Below, piece after piece: positions 52,657 through 63,005 of a DNA stretch of 64,000 nucleotides (the first letter of the stretch is position 1; each line of letters opens with the position of its first letter). The translations under genes were made by a program, and so were the position numbers. Below the pieces are notes generated by a model. The model saw only the letters and a list, made by a program, of their open reading frames with translations, was not told the DNA's origin and searched no databases. The stretch comes from Neofusicoccum parvum (taxonomy: Eukaryota > Ascomycota > Dothideomycetes > Botryosphaeriales > Botryosphaeriaceae), in contig CP087208.1 in assembly GCA_020912385.1 (NCBI GenBank), positions 1,240,001 through 1,304,000 of the forward strand, read 5' to 3'.

Positions 52657-54828
52657 ATGGACCAGCCATTGGTTTCTGATGCAATGTCTCATGCATGCGA
52701 CATCTGCAAAGACAAGATTCAGCAGCTGATTCAACCAACTCTGGAGTGGACTGATGAGGAACAAGGCCTTTCAGGGACAGAGAGCGTCGATCTAGGATGG
52801 CTAGACTTCATCATCGCCAACCACCGATGCTCTCTCTGCCGCCTTGTCCGGCGTGTATATGAGCAGACTCGGCCTAAAGACTGGACAGCAGAAGAAAGAA
52901 TTCATTGCACAATGAGCGGAAGCCCGGCGCGGCTGACGCCGTCTGGCAAGCGCAGGGACTGGAACATTGACCTCGAGTTCTGCTACTGCCAACCAGGAGG
53001 AGGTTCAGAGCCCATCGAAAGCCTATGGACACCTGCGATCCAGCTTGTAGCTGACGACGCACCTTTACTGCAGATCGACGATGGTACTTTTCAGCTCGGT
53101 CGGATCCTCTCCCCTGCTTGTCCTGATCCGGATTTTCTGCGTGCATGCTTTCAAACATGTTGTAATACGCATGGGAGCACCTGTGAGAATCCTGTGCGGG
53201 TGTCGCCGCAGTCACACCGCTTTCCGCTCTCAGTTCCCGGCACAATACCTCCTGGAATGCGGTTAATTGACACTGCGGAAGACCGTGTTGTCCTCGCCCC
53301 ACAAGGCTGCTCCTATTGTATCCTCTCTTACGTTTGGGGACACAGCAATTTCCAGAGATTGACAAAGGCGAACCTGGATCAACTCATGACCAAAGGCGCT
53401 CTGCAGCATGTGGACCTGCCCAAGACGATTGCTGATGCAATTCAAGCCACCAAGATGCTTGGTGAGAGGTATCTATGGGTCGACTCGCTCTGCATCTGTC
53501 AAGACGATGTCTTAGAGAAGACATTTCAAATACAGAGGATGGACAAGATTTACTCACAATCAACCCTCACGATAGTGGCTCTTGACCAAAGTCATGCCGA
53601 CGGCGGCCTTTGGCGTGACGGCTCAAGAAATGGTAGATCTCAGCAAACGGCGGAGAGCATATGTGGTCTACGTTTCATTTGCTCAGGCCCTCCAATTGAT
53701 GCCGTCCTCGACTCCAGCACTTGGATCCAACGTGCATGGACGTACCAGGAATACGCTCTTTCCCGTCGCCTCCTCTTCTTCACCGAGTATCAGGCCTACT
53801 ACTCGTGTGAAACATCAGCCTGCGCGGAAGATTACGTCCATCGAGTGTATGGAGACGGGGTCCAACAAATGCAGTGTTTCAAGAACGACGAGGGCCTGCA
53901 TAGATGGTTCGAGGCCGCGAACTACCCGACCATGTGGCCGGTTCTTCTTCGGGAATACTCAAAGAGGCATCTCACTTTCGATTCCGATGGTCTGCACGCA
54001 GTGTCTGGCGTTCTGGAAAACTTCTCGAGAGGCATAGAAGATGGCTTCCTTTGTGGCCTACCTGTCTCGGTCCTCTTCGAGGCCAGCATGCGTTGGTATG
54101 CGTCCGCCCCTCTTCGCCGTCGCGGGCCCACCGCTGATGGAGAGGACTTTCCTTCGTGGTCATGGGTCGGCTGGGTGGGGGAGGTGACCTACGAGGATTA
54201 TGAGGAGAGCGATGCGATATTGGACGCCCGAGTTATCTCTGAGTGGGCCTTGGAGCACTGCGATGGTGTGCTCCGAAGCACTGACCTTCACTTCCCTTCC
54301 GCTTCCGGCAGGCTTGTCTCTTCATCGTCGGAAGAGGATCTCGAGCGAGCAAAGGAGGCCCTGCGGCAGATCGAAACCGGCATCCTGCGATTCAAGACAA
54401 TGTCAGCCATGTTTGCCGTCGAGGAAACCTGCTGGAACCAATTCGTGTTCTCAAACGACTACGACTGCGAGTACAGCGGCCTTTACAAGGTCTTCGACAA
54501 GGATAGCTGGGTCGGAAGCATCCACCTGGAGCACAACGTTGCTAAAGAGATTTCTGTTGGGTTGGGAGCGCTCCACGAGTTCATCGTCCTGTCCAAGTCC
54601 GGGGGCCGCCTACAGCCCCTGAAGGTCCCAGTCCGGCCGCTGGATGATGATGCCGATGATGTCCCTCTTTACTCAAGGGACTTGCTCGAGGATTACGGGT
54701 GCGACGTGTACAACGTCATGCTGATCAGCTGGGAAGAGGGCGTTGCGTACCGCCGGGGTATTGGACAGATTCACAAGGCGTCGTTTGAACATGCTAGCTG
54801 GGGTTTGAAGGACATTAGACTAGGCTAA
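52657..54828 (+). CDS. HET-domain protein
   Basis: 723 aa in one uninterrupted exon. The HET domain (about 205-370) shows its usual blocks: YCILSYVWGHSNF, then LPKTIADAIQATKMLGERYL followed by WVDSLCICQDD, then IYSQSTLTIVALD and, later, TWIQRAWTYQEYALSRRLLF. A Cys-rich N-terminus (CDICKDKI, CSLCRLVRR) may bind metal. The C-terminal 300 residues are unassigned but contain WSWVGWVGEV, common in HET proteins. HET genes govern vegetative incompatibility and trigger cell death after fusion of unlike strains. The ORF is intact, so the gene may be functional. Neighbouring repeats and AT-rich DNA fit an accessory location. Confidence 0.93.
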   Translation: MDQPLVSDAMSHACDICKDKIQQLIQPTLEWTDEEQGLSGTESVDLGWLDFIIANHRCSLCRLVRRVYEQTRPKDWTAEERIHCTMSGSPARLTPSGKRRDWNIDLEFCYCQPGGGSEPIESLWTPAIQLVADDAPLLQIDDGTFQLGRILSPACPDPDFLRACFQTCCNTHGSTCENPVRVSPQSHRFPLSVPGTIPPGMRLIDTAEDRVVLAPQGCSYCILSYVWGHSNFQRLTKANLDQLMTKGALQHVDLPKTIADAIQATKMLGERYLWVDSLCICQDDVLEKTFQIQRMDKIYSQSTLTIVALDQSHADGGLWRDGSRNGRSQQTAESICGLRFICSGPPIDAVLDSSTWIQRAWTYQEYALSRRLLFFTEYQAYYSCETSACAEDYVHRVYGDGVQQMQCFKNDEGLHRWFEAANYPTMWPVLLREYSKRHLTFDSDGLHAVSGVLENFSRGIEDGFLCGLPVSVLFEASMRWYASAPLRRRGPTADGEDFPSWSWVGWVGEVTYEDYEESDAILDARVISEWALEHCDGVLRSTDLHFPSASGRLVSSSSEEDLERAKEALRQIETGILRFKTMSAMFAVEETCWNQFVFSNDYDCEYSGLYKVFDKDSWVGSIHLEHNVAKEISVGLGALHEFIVLSKSGGRLQPLKVPVRPLDDDADDVPLYSRDLLEDYGCDVYNVMLISWEEGVAYRRGIGQIHKASFEHASWGLKDIRLG

Positions 54829-56265
54829 ATTCAAGCTAATACGACAGGCTGCCTAGGTATTTGGAGTATCTGCCCGGTCCTGCCCGGTTCTGCCTGGATC
54901 AGACCCATCGGAGTGTCAGTTTACGGTTCAGCGCAGGGCTTGATCAAGCAAGCTACGTTTTGGATACGGTCGCTGTTTGACCCTTCGAGAAAGATGCTCT
55001 ATCGCTCGATGACGCGCGTCGCTAAGCTTCTGAGGAGTGTATAAGCGGTGCAGGGATAGACGAATGGTTTCGAAACGTCCGCGACTCGCCCCGCTAACAG
55101 TATCTGATTGACCACTTGTCCGCCGAGCCGCAATCTTTACCTCCACCCCGACGCCTAGGGTGCGTCTGCAAAGACCTCTACCAATCAGATCACCCGTGGA
55201 CCAGGTGCGGGGATTTCGTGCCTCGTTTGTTATTGTTGTGTGCTTACGGCGCTGCGCGGAGCATCGATATGAAGTCGCTGGTCCCATATTCCAGACACAA
55301 GATATAAACTATCTCCAAATAAACGCCTCTTTCCTAAAATCGGTAGTTCCAAAATCTGTAGGAATCCTAATCAATTTTCCTCGTTTGAAAACTAATGTTT
55401 ATTACTTATTGTCAACCACACGTGCCCGCAATCACGTGCTTCATCTTTCGTTCAACAAAAGCTACACTAGCCTCAACACTACCCCTTTGCTCCCCTTCTT
55501 ACTATAGCCAAGGTTAATGAAAGAACCACTGTGTTCTTTCAAACGCGTAGTATATAGTTAGCTCAGATAGCCTTAATTTACAAGACAGCGGCGTCTTGCT
55601 TTCTCGCACCGTTCGACACTTATTATAAGTGATATGTTTTATCAGTATTCACTCATTAACCACCCTGCTGTCAGCCCTTTCCGCCTCCGACTCTCGGAAA
55701 TCATCCTATCTCGCGCAAGGCGATGGCTTACTATCGTTGTCGTCATATCCTTTGTTAGCTCGGCGCGTTGTAGGGGTGATTAGCTGGCTCGTTCGCCGTG
55801 TTGTACAAGCTAGCCAATCCGCGCGCTACTTTGAAGCCGACGAAAATACTTCAATGTGTTTTCTGGAAAATAAAAAAGAAACGAAGTAGTTCGCTTTACG
55901 CTTGGCGCTATGCTAAAATATGCCTGCAACCGCAGTGGAGGGGGGGGGGCGAGTAGGCGGAGACGAGGGTGGGGGACGAGGAGCTGCTATCGGAGGATGG
56001 ACAGCGGTATCGTCGCGAGTGAGGGCACGGCTGTAGGTGCTGTATATGATGCGAGTGGTGCGGAAGGTGGTGTCGCGTGGATGGCTGGCTGGCCTGGTGA
56101 GGTGCAACTTCTAGTGGCCTCGCTATGTTTGAGGCAACCGGACCGGCGTGCTCAGGCATGTGACTCTTCTTGCAGCAGCACTGCGGGGCACCTGAAATCG
56201 CGACGCCGTGGATCTCTCCCGGAACGTACACCCTCCCGCCATTTCGAAGCCTTTCTGCGAATACT
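54829..56265. other. AT-rich, gene-free region
   Basis: Between the HET gene and the tandem repeat. 55300-55600 is TA-rich with no frame of note and looks RIP-eroded. An unbroken run of ten G lies at 55940-55949. No gene supported. Confidence 0.5.
55940..55949 (+). repeat. Ten-G homopolymer
   Basis: Ten consecutive G in otherwise mixed sequence. Prone to slippage and to sequencing error. Confidence 0.7.
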
Positions 56266-56437
56266 AGCCGTGCTATTATCTCAGGCAGGGCTGTAATACC
56301 GCGCTTTAACCCCAGCCTTGCCATTCTCTTAGACAGCTGTAATACCGCCGCTTTAGCCCTAGCCGTGCTATTATCTCATGCAGGGCTATGATATCGCCGC
56401 TTTAATCCTAGCCTTTTGTTTCGCTGATCCCAAAGCG
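56266..56437 (+). repeat. Tandem repeat, unit about 48 bp, three and a half copies
   Basis: Units begin at 56266 (48 bp), 56314 (47 bp) and 56361 (49 bp), and a shortened fourth begins at 56410. Each starts AGCC, has CTGTAATACCGC or CTATGATATCGCC in the middle, and ends GCTTTA followed by a C/T-rich triplet. A further diverged copy appears near 56540-56588. Differences are mostly transitions. I do not know this sequence as a named satellite. Confidence 0.75.
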
Positions 56438-57140
56438 ACAACTCGCAAGGCTGCGGCGATAGATCGAGAATGCGACTCTTTCTCCCGATTATTTAACCTT
56501 TCTGCGACCACTAACCTCATCATAATCCCCAACCGAGCGGTAATACCACCGCCGCTTTAATCCCGTCCTCTTATTCGCTGATTCCAATGCCACACCAGAT
56601 TGTCTCCTCTTGCTCCGCCTCAACAAACCTGGTCAGTGCAGGCGGATTTCCCGCCTTGGTTACCTTTCTTCTCCAATGATTGGATGAATGCAGCCTGAGG
56701 TGCTTCCCACAGATGTCTGGCGAGCTAGCCCTATCAGCACTGACTCGATTGCTGACCTTCTCCTACCCGAACTTGATGCCAACCACTTTCTGTATAAAAG
56801 CACCCGCCGCGAAACTGTGCAAAATGTCTTTAAAATGGCTCTGCAGTACTCCAAATCCTTCGATCTTTGACCTTTTCATCCAGTCCCTATTATATCACCA
56901 CTTAATTGTCCGCAGCTCTTGAAACGAGGTCATCTTCTTTAGTTGCAACATACTCAACGTTGGTATGCTGGAAGCCGCTATTTACTCCAGGTTATCAATA
57001 AATGCTGACGTATTTCTTAACTTATCAGGCAATTTTTAGTACTACGGCCCTTTTCAAAAATACGGTCTAGATCTGAGGATTCGCGCAATCCTACTCGTCT
57101 TGGACCAAGGCCGAACTTGGTTGAGTTTTGTTCTCACAAC
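56438..57140. other. Intergenic region
   Basis: 700 bp after the repeat block. Another diverged copy of the repeat lies near 56540. No coding frame supported. Confidence 0.5.
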
Positions 57141-57569
57141 ATGAAATGCAACACCCAATTGCCGACGCCGAGTTCCGACGGGGGACGGAATGGACTGGAA
57201 GATGTTGACGCCTCTGATCCTCTGACGCTGTCCAGAGAGACATGTTCCTGCGGCAAGGATTTTGCGAACAAGAACACGCTTCGACGGCACAAGAAGAAGA
57301 CTTGCAAAGACAACGCTGACCGGAGGCAAGTGGAATTCGTATGCTTCATGCCTCAGTGTGCCGGCACCTTTTCGCGTAAAGATGGGCTGAAGCAGCACCT
57401 TAAGGAGGTCCACAGGGCTGATGACCAACGAGAAGCGATGGAGATGCTGGAGAAGATATATTCGAATGGGGGTGTGCGGATGGATGAGATGGATCAGGAC
57501 CTTCTCCAACCACTCTGCAGGAACGGTACCGAATGGATTTCTCGGCTCCAGGATCTAGGCTTCTTGTGA
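57141..57569 (+). CDS. Short C2H2-type zinc-finger protein (142 aa)
   Basis: The ATG at 57141 (MKCNTQLPTPS) is the first in this frame. Two finger motifs are visible: an unusual one with Cys35, Cys37, His50 and Cys55 (CSCGKDFANKNTLRRHKKKTC is the full stretch, 21 residues, so see positions), and a regular one with Cys68, Cys73, His86 and His91 in FSRKDGLKQHLKEVH. The C-terminus is acidic. It lacks the activation-type regions of the large regulator at 46.6 kb. It could be a small DNA-binding protein or a truncated relative of a longer factor; it lies alone in low-complexity DNA. Confidence 0.7.
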   Translation: MKCNTQLPTPSSDGGRNGLEDVDASDPLTLSRETCSCGKDFANKNTLRRHKKKTCKDNADRRQVEFVCFMPQCAGTFSRKDGLKQHLKEVHRADDQREAMEMLEKIYSNGGVRMDEMDQDLLQPLCRNGTEWISRLQDLGFL

Positions 57570-58401
57570 GGTTTTGATTAAGAACAGTTCAGCCGCTGGG
57601 TAGCAGCGCGAGTGAGAGCCAGTTGTCATACATCGATCACCTCGTCTGTCTCTGTATATTTTGCATCAGCTTTTCCTATGAATAATTTTGCGTCTCGCTG
57701 ATTTATTCCACCAAAAACTGTCTCGCCCCGCTTATGCTTGATGATGAAACCTTGCCTTTTAACAAAACTTTCTATGGTCCAATTCATTGGGCACGTGAAC
57801 GAATACAGTAACTTCGCGCTGTCAAATAAATAGGGTCAATCTCTCGCCATCTCGTCAGTTCAAAAGTGATATGCTAATGATTTGTTTCTATCGAAGCCGA
57901 GTATGGGACCGGACCATAAGCATATCACGGTAGAGGGTTACAAATCTAGCTTTGCCGCTGATACGCAGGCGTGTACGACGCAAGCGCGAAAAGAGGCATG
58001 CCTCGGTAGGCTTTCAAGTCTTTCTCTTATTCTCCTGGGCTATATTGTCTTTCTACAAATAACGATTGCCGGTAATTGGCTATCGTGATTCACGCGCTGG
58101 CGGGTCTTGGCGCTTACCAAACGTCCTGTCAGCCTACCTTATAAGCCGCGATGACGAGAGCGCCTGTTTATCGGAGCAGATATGCCGCTTGTGGCTTTCT
58201 TGGCTCACTCCCGGCAGCCCTGTTCATCACTTGAGACCCATGTCAAGACACACCTATATATCAAAGACCAGACGGACGCGCCGCTAGGGAGACAAACTTC
58301 TACCCTTCGACCGTCTCCAACAGCCACTTCCAACCAACCATCTAGGCAAAACCTCCAAGCCAACCATCACGCCAGCAAACCCAACCACCACCCCAGAAAC
58401 G
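57570..58401. other. Intergenic region
   Basis: 830 bp between two plus-strand genes. AT-rich at first, then GC-rich near the next start. No coding frame supported. Confidence 0.5.
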
Positions 58402-58932
58402 ATGCCTCCCAAACCCACTCACCCCTTACGCCCGACCGCCCCCTCCACCGTCCTCGAAATCGACCCCTCCTCCCCCGGCACCGCCGTCCGCGCCGCTCTC
58501 GCCCTCGAGTCCCTCTTCAACCTCGTGCTCGCGCGCGGCATGCTCCTCGCCCCGCGCGCCACCGCCAACCAGCTCTTCCCGCGCGACGCCGCCCCGCCCG
58601 CGCCCGGCGACGACGGCCCCGTCCTCGCGCTGCTCGTGCAGTGGGTCGGCGTCTGGACGCTCGCGACGACGGTGCCCCTGCTGCTCGCGCTGCCCAACCG
58701 CGCGGGCGCCGTCGAGAGGCGGCAGATGGCGTACGCGGCGCTGGCGGCGATGGAGGCGCTGTGGGTGCCGATTGTGGTGGGGGCGGCGTGGGGGGAGGGG
58801 AGCGGGGTGAGTGTGGAGGGGGTGGTGGTGGGGCAGGCGGGGCCGATGGTGGGGTTTTTGGTGTTTAGGTTGTGGGTGTTGTTTGTTAGGCCTGGGTGGA
58901 TGGGGGTGTATCGGGTGAGGAAGGTGGAATGA
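58402..58932 (+). CDS. Multi-pass membrane protein of unknown function (176 aa)
   Basis: ATG at 58402. Four hydrophobic helices are apparent: around 28-50 (ALESLFNLVLARGMLLAP), 75-97 (VLALLVQWVGVWTLATTVPL), 107-125 (MAYAALAAMEALWVPIVVGA) and 140-162. The N-terminus is short and Pro-rich and the C-terminal tail basic (RPGWMGVYRVRKVE). The codon bias is strongly GC3. The layout resembles small four-helix membrane proteins found in many ascomycetes, but I recognise no named family. Confidence 0.65.
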   Translation: MPPKPTHPLRPTAPSTVLEIDPSSPGTAVRAALALESLFNLVLARGMLLAPRATANQLFPRDAAPPAPGDDGPVLALLVQWVGVWTLATTVPLLLALPNRAGAVERRQMAYAALAAMEALWVPIVVGAAWGEGSGVSVEGVVVGQAGPMVGFLVFRLWVLFVRPGWMGVYRVRKVE

Positions 58933-59365
58933 TGGGTGGTTTGTTCTGGTGGTTATGGCCGGGTGGGGAAGGGGAGGGAAGGGGTTGAGTTGCTGTTGAC
59001 GTGGGGAGCGGGCTGGTCTGTTAGGTGGAAGTGGGTGGGAGGAAGCATGTTCGTTTCGTATGGGTGAGCGGGAAGGTACATGAGCAAATGTACATACAGT
59101 GAAAGAGAAACCTGACCTGCCTGAACGACCGCTTTGACAGTGCATTGAAAGTATGAAGGTGTTGCAATACTTTCCTAATTGATCACATATTTTCAGGTTG
59201 AGTTCTCAAGTTAGTGAACCAGATCCTTGTTTTTCCACCCCTTTTGTTCATGCAGCCCTTCCTCAAATACATCGTAACCTTACAAAAATGAAGAAACGCC
59301 ATTTGAAAAACTCAGCAAATTTTCAGCCGTGATAAGTGAGAGTGGCTCGAGCACCTTTTGACCCT
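58933..59365. other. Intergenic region between convergent genes
   Basis: 430 bp between the stops of the membrane protein and the MDR oxidoreductase. Probable 3' untranslated regions. Confidence 0.5.
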
Positions 59366-60464
59366 TCAAGGATCCGCGATACGATACACAATCTTCCTCC
59401 CACTCACCTTCCCATCTTTCAACTCCTGAACGCCTTCCAGGATATTTTTCAAAGGTTGCTTTCGGATGTCTTGCGCATGTGCCTTCAGTTTCCCGTCTTC
59501 GAAAAGCTTTTGGCTCAATCGCCAGAATAACCTGGCGAATTGCCAGTCTTTCTCGTCCGCTGGGTAGTGCCGGCCGAACTTCTCGAACGCTTCGCCCGTG
59601 GCTGTGTAGCCCAGGGTGAACTTCTTCTCAACATCTGCTCGCGAGAACTCTAGAACCGGGAGAAGTATCCCGTACTGCGGTTTCTTCACAGACGACTCGG
59701 TCGACAGGGCCTCGGCGCAGATCTTGGGAGACTCTCCCTCGGAGATGCAGTCGAGAGCGTAAAAGAGAGCGTTTTTGGTGTGCTTCCGGATATCCGCGCC
59801 GCAAGTTGTGCTGTTGTAATCGAACACGGCGGATGCGCCCAGCGCCTTGACCATGTCGAAGTTGCGGGGCGAGCACGTCGTGACGACTTCAAGCCCAGAC
59901 CTGTGATACTGGACGTGAGCAACCGGCATGGAACGTGCGGAATCCACACATCACTTACAATTTCGCAAACTGGATAGCCAGTGCACCAGTGGCGGTGCTC
60001 CCACCGTATATGAGAATGGGAAAGCTCTCTGCGCTCGGGTTTGTGGGAAGCGGGAGACCCAAGGAATAGTACATCGCTTGTCCGATGGTCGTGACTCCTG
60101 CACCAGTTGTGGCAGCCTCCTCGAAGCTCATATCAGCTGGAATCTTCATGAAAAGGCCCTCTCTCGCCGTCAGGTATTCAGCGAAGGCTCCATCCTCGTG
60201 CTCGCTTGCGTTGCCTCCGTGGACAAACCCGGCGATCCGGTCACCGGCCGCGAGACCGGAGATCCCATTGGGGTCTTCCACGATACCGGCGTAGTCGACA
60301 CCACCAGTGCAGCCTTCGCTTGGGATGAAGTGGATGTGCTTCCAGTCAGATGGGTTCAAGGCAACGGCGATGGTCTTGACAAGAGCGTGGCCGGGGCGTA
60401 AGCGCGGTGTTGGGACATCAACCTCGGCCGCGTGGCCTGGGGTCTGGATTTTGATTGCTTTCAT
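59366..60464 (-). CDS. Medium-chain dehydrogenase/reductase (trans-enoyl-reductase-like)
   Basis: Two exons, 60464-59959 and 59900-59366 (346 aa). The GroES-like domain (1-120) has VALNPSDWKHI, GGVDYAGIVED and GDRIAGFVHGG. The Rossmann region shows ILIYGGSTATGALAIQFAKL, and a late block is ALDCISEGESPK. The catalytic zinc Cys/His set of classical alcohol dehydrogenases is missing, as in the quinone-reductase/enoyl-reductase branch that often partners polyketide synthases. It likely uses NADPH in the cytosol. Substrate unknown. It is not next to the acyltransferase/monooxygenase group (20 kb away). Confidence 0.88.
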
Positions 60465-61033
60465 TGGTGGTTTGGAAAGATGCAGTGCACTATGGGAACA
60501 TGAATACGCTTGTTCGAGCTTGAGACGTCAATAGCGTGGACATATATCTTACAGGAAAGCTGTAAGTATCCGGTGCCAAGGAAGCTCCCCGCTTCCGGCT
60601 ATCGGCTGCCGGGTATCGATCGATTCGGCCGAACCAATTACAAACGCAAAGTGATCGGCTCTATACATCGAACAATATGTTCTTTATACTCGGATCTCTT
60701 ATAACCGTTAAGTCCGGAGACCGGTCTCTGCGGCTTCATTCTACCCGCTCTTGACTGGTTGAACTTGCAAGGCATAAACATAATACTTTTGTGAACAGCT
60801 TTAATGTTCTGCTCGTTTGTGTAGGCATAAAGCCAGAATCCAATATTTAAGTCATCCTCAGGGTTAGTCATATGCTCCATTACCGGTTCTAAAGTAGTCT
60901 CCGTCATACTTTAGGAATCGAGCCAGCCCATAACAAGCGGCATGACAAAGTACAAGCGGAAAGAACCCGCTACTAAGCGCTACATCTCTGTGATGGAAAC
61001 CTCGTCTATCCCTAATCAAAGCATCTCCACCCT
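60465..61033. other. Intergenic region
   Basis: 570 bp. A frame of 89 codons on the minus strand (60907-60638) resembles a degraded protein but fits no family I know. Confidence 0.45.
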
Positions 61034-63005
61034 CTACACAGGATGCTCCTTCACCTCCACCAACTTCAGCCCCCTCCCCTCGTCCCCCATCCTCACACGC
61101 ACCCGCTTCGCCACCGCCTCCATCTCCTCCACCCGCCCCACCGCGCCATACCTCTCCCCCACCTCCCCGTCCAACCCATGAAACAGCAACGCCAGCGGCG
61201 ACCCCTTCCACATCCGGCCACCCGCCCTCCCCGCGCTCTCCACAATCGTCACCACCAAAAACACCACCGTCAGCAGCAGCAGCGCGGCCGGGAACGCCAG
61301 CCACGCCCAGCGCACACTGATGCACGTCTCGGTCCGCAGGGCGACGCCGGCCGCCGGGGCGCTGTTGGAGGCGTCGCCGTTGCGGCGCATGTTGGCGGTC
61401 ATGGAGTCGGCCAGCGACGCCCACGCCGCGCCGACGATCGCCAGCGACACGTTGCCGTCCGCCCACAGCGTGCCCAGCCACGCCGGGTCGGACGCGTCCA
61501 CCTCGGGCGCCGCGTCGACGGTGCCGGTCAGGAAGGAGGGCAGGAATTCTTGCAGCCCGAGCGGGGAGGCGTAGAGGAAGTGGCACTCTTTGGGGAGGTA
61601 TGCGGTCGCGTTGTTGGGGAGGAGGCCGGTTACGGGGAAGGTGTTGGTGGCGTTGGCGGTGGTGAAGGCGGTCGCGGGGTAGGGCGTGCCGTTGATGAGG
61701 CAGGGCATGGGCGTTGCGGTGTAGCTGGCTCCCGGGTAGTCGGAGGCTTTTTCCATGGGGGTGGTGCTGAGGAGGACTTCGGATGAGACGCCTTGCGTGA
61801 CGTTGACCTGGTATGTTCGAACGCATGGGGAGAGTGAACATTCGGCGGCCAGGGTTTTCCATTCGTCGGCTGGCGTGTCTGTTCCGTAAAGGTAATCTCC
61901 GGCGAAGCTTAGAATCTGTGTGGTTGCTACGCTCGTAAGGTTGTAGTTTCCGTACGGATAGACTTCGCTGGAGGGGCCCATGTACATGGTAGTGATGTTG
62001 GGGATTTGAAGTGCCATTCCGGAGGGGAGAGTCCAGTTGCAGGCTTTTCCTCCTTCTAGATCCTCCATCGTGACGCATGTTTTGTTGATGCTTGCGCTGA
62101 TGTCTCGGCAAGTGCTGCACATTCCTACCGTCCTGTAAAGAGGAAAGGTGCAGTTGCCTGTTCCGCAAGAGGCAGAAATGTTCGAGAACGAACCGTATGC
62201 GCCTTGGTAGATGGCAGCTTGCATGGGAAGGTCCAAGCTGCTCGTTCCAGCGCCGGTGTGAATGCCGCTGTTTGTGTAGTTGTTGGTGCGCACGATGGAT
62301 GCCGCCTCGTTGATTTCTGGCTGCGGGCAGGAGTGGTAGTTGATCACTTGCTGGATGAAAGGGTCACTTGCAACTGCCAGGATTGTGATGGTAGCTCCAA
62401 GTGATCCTATGTTCCGGACATGTAGGCTCCGTATGAGCTTTATCGACCCCCAAAGCCCGCGGCTGGCATCGTCGAACCGTGCGATATCATGAAGAGGGTG
62501 CGGCTCATTGTACCATGACCACTTCAACTGGCTTACAGCTACAAGAGCAAAGACTTTAGTCAAATTCTTGGAGCAGCAGTGATACTAACGCACCTTCGGT
62601 AACAGGTATCATTAAGGTGGCTTTGAGTATGACGGCAAATACTGATATCAGAGCGTTGACGGATATTCGGAAAGGCCAGTTAGGCAGAGGGCGTCCGTCG
62701 TGTGTTCCAAGCGTTATGGCGATGGCTGCCAAAGCCAAAAGAGATACAAAGCAGGCACATATTTCTGCCAGCCACCTCCCATACACCGTGTTGAGCAGCT
62801 TTGCTTGCCGTTCCGTGGGGTGCTCGGATTTTGCGCTTGGATATCCAGCAGCTGCATCACTCTGGGAATCATCAACGGAATCCGAGCTCCGTGCGAACCG
62901 GCTTTCGCCATGGTTGTCTTCATTGTCCGTGACAGGATGGGGGGTGGATTCATGGTGTTTTGGCTTTAGGTTGGCTTCAGAGCCAGCAACAAGTTCGTAG
63001 CTCAT
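61034..63005 (-). CDS. DUF3176 family membrane protein
   Basis: Two exons, 63005-62594 and 62538-61034, total 638 aa. The N-terminus is hydrophilic, then come two transmembrane helices (about 80-101, CACFVSLLALAAIAITLG; and 112-136), a long extracellular loop rich in Cys pairs and Asn-X-Ser/Thr sites (for example SCGTGNCTFPLYRTVGMCSTC), and one C-terminal helix (about 560-580, FPAALLLLTVVFLVVTIVE) with a cytosolic tail. The conserved QLKW motif at the exon 2 start, followed by LHDIARFDDASRGLWGS, defines DUF3176, common and expanded in filamentous fungi. Function unknown. Confidence 0.9.

Noticed and set aside
60638..60907. 89-codon minus frame
   Set aside because: The composition is plausible but I recognise no domain and see no splice partner.
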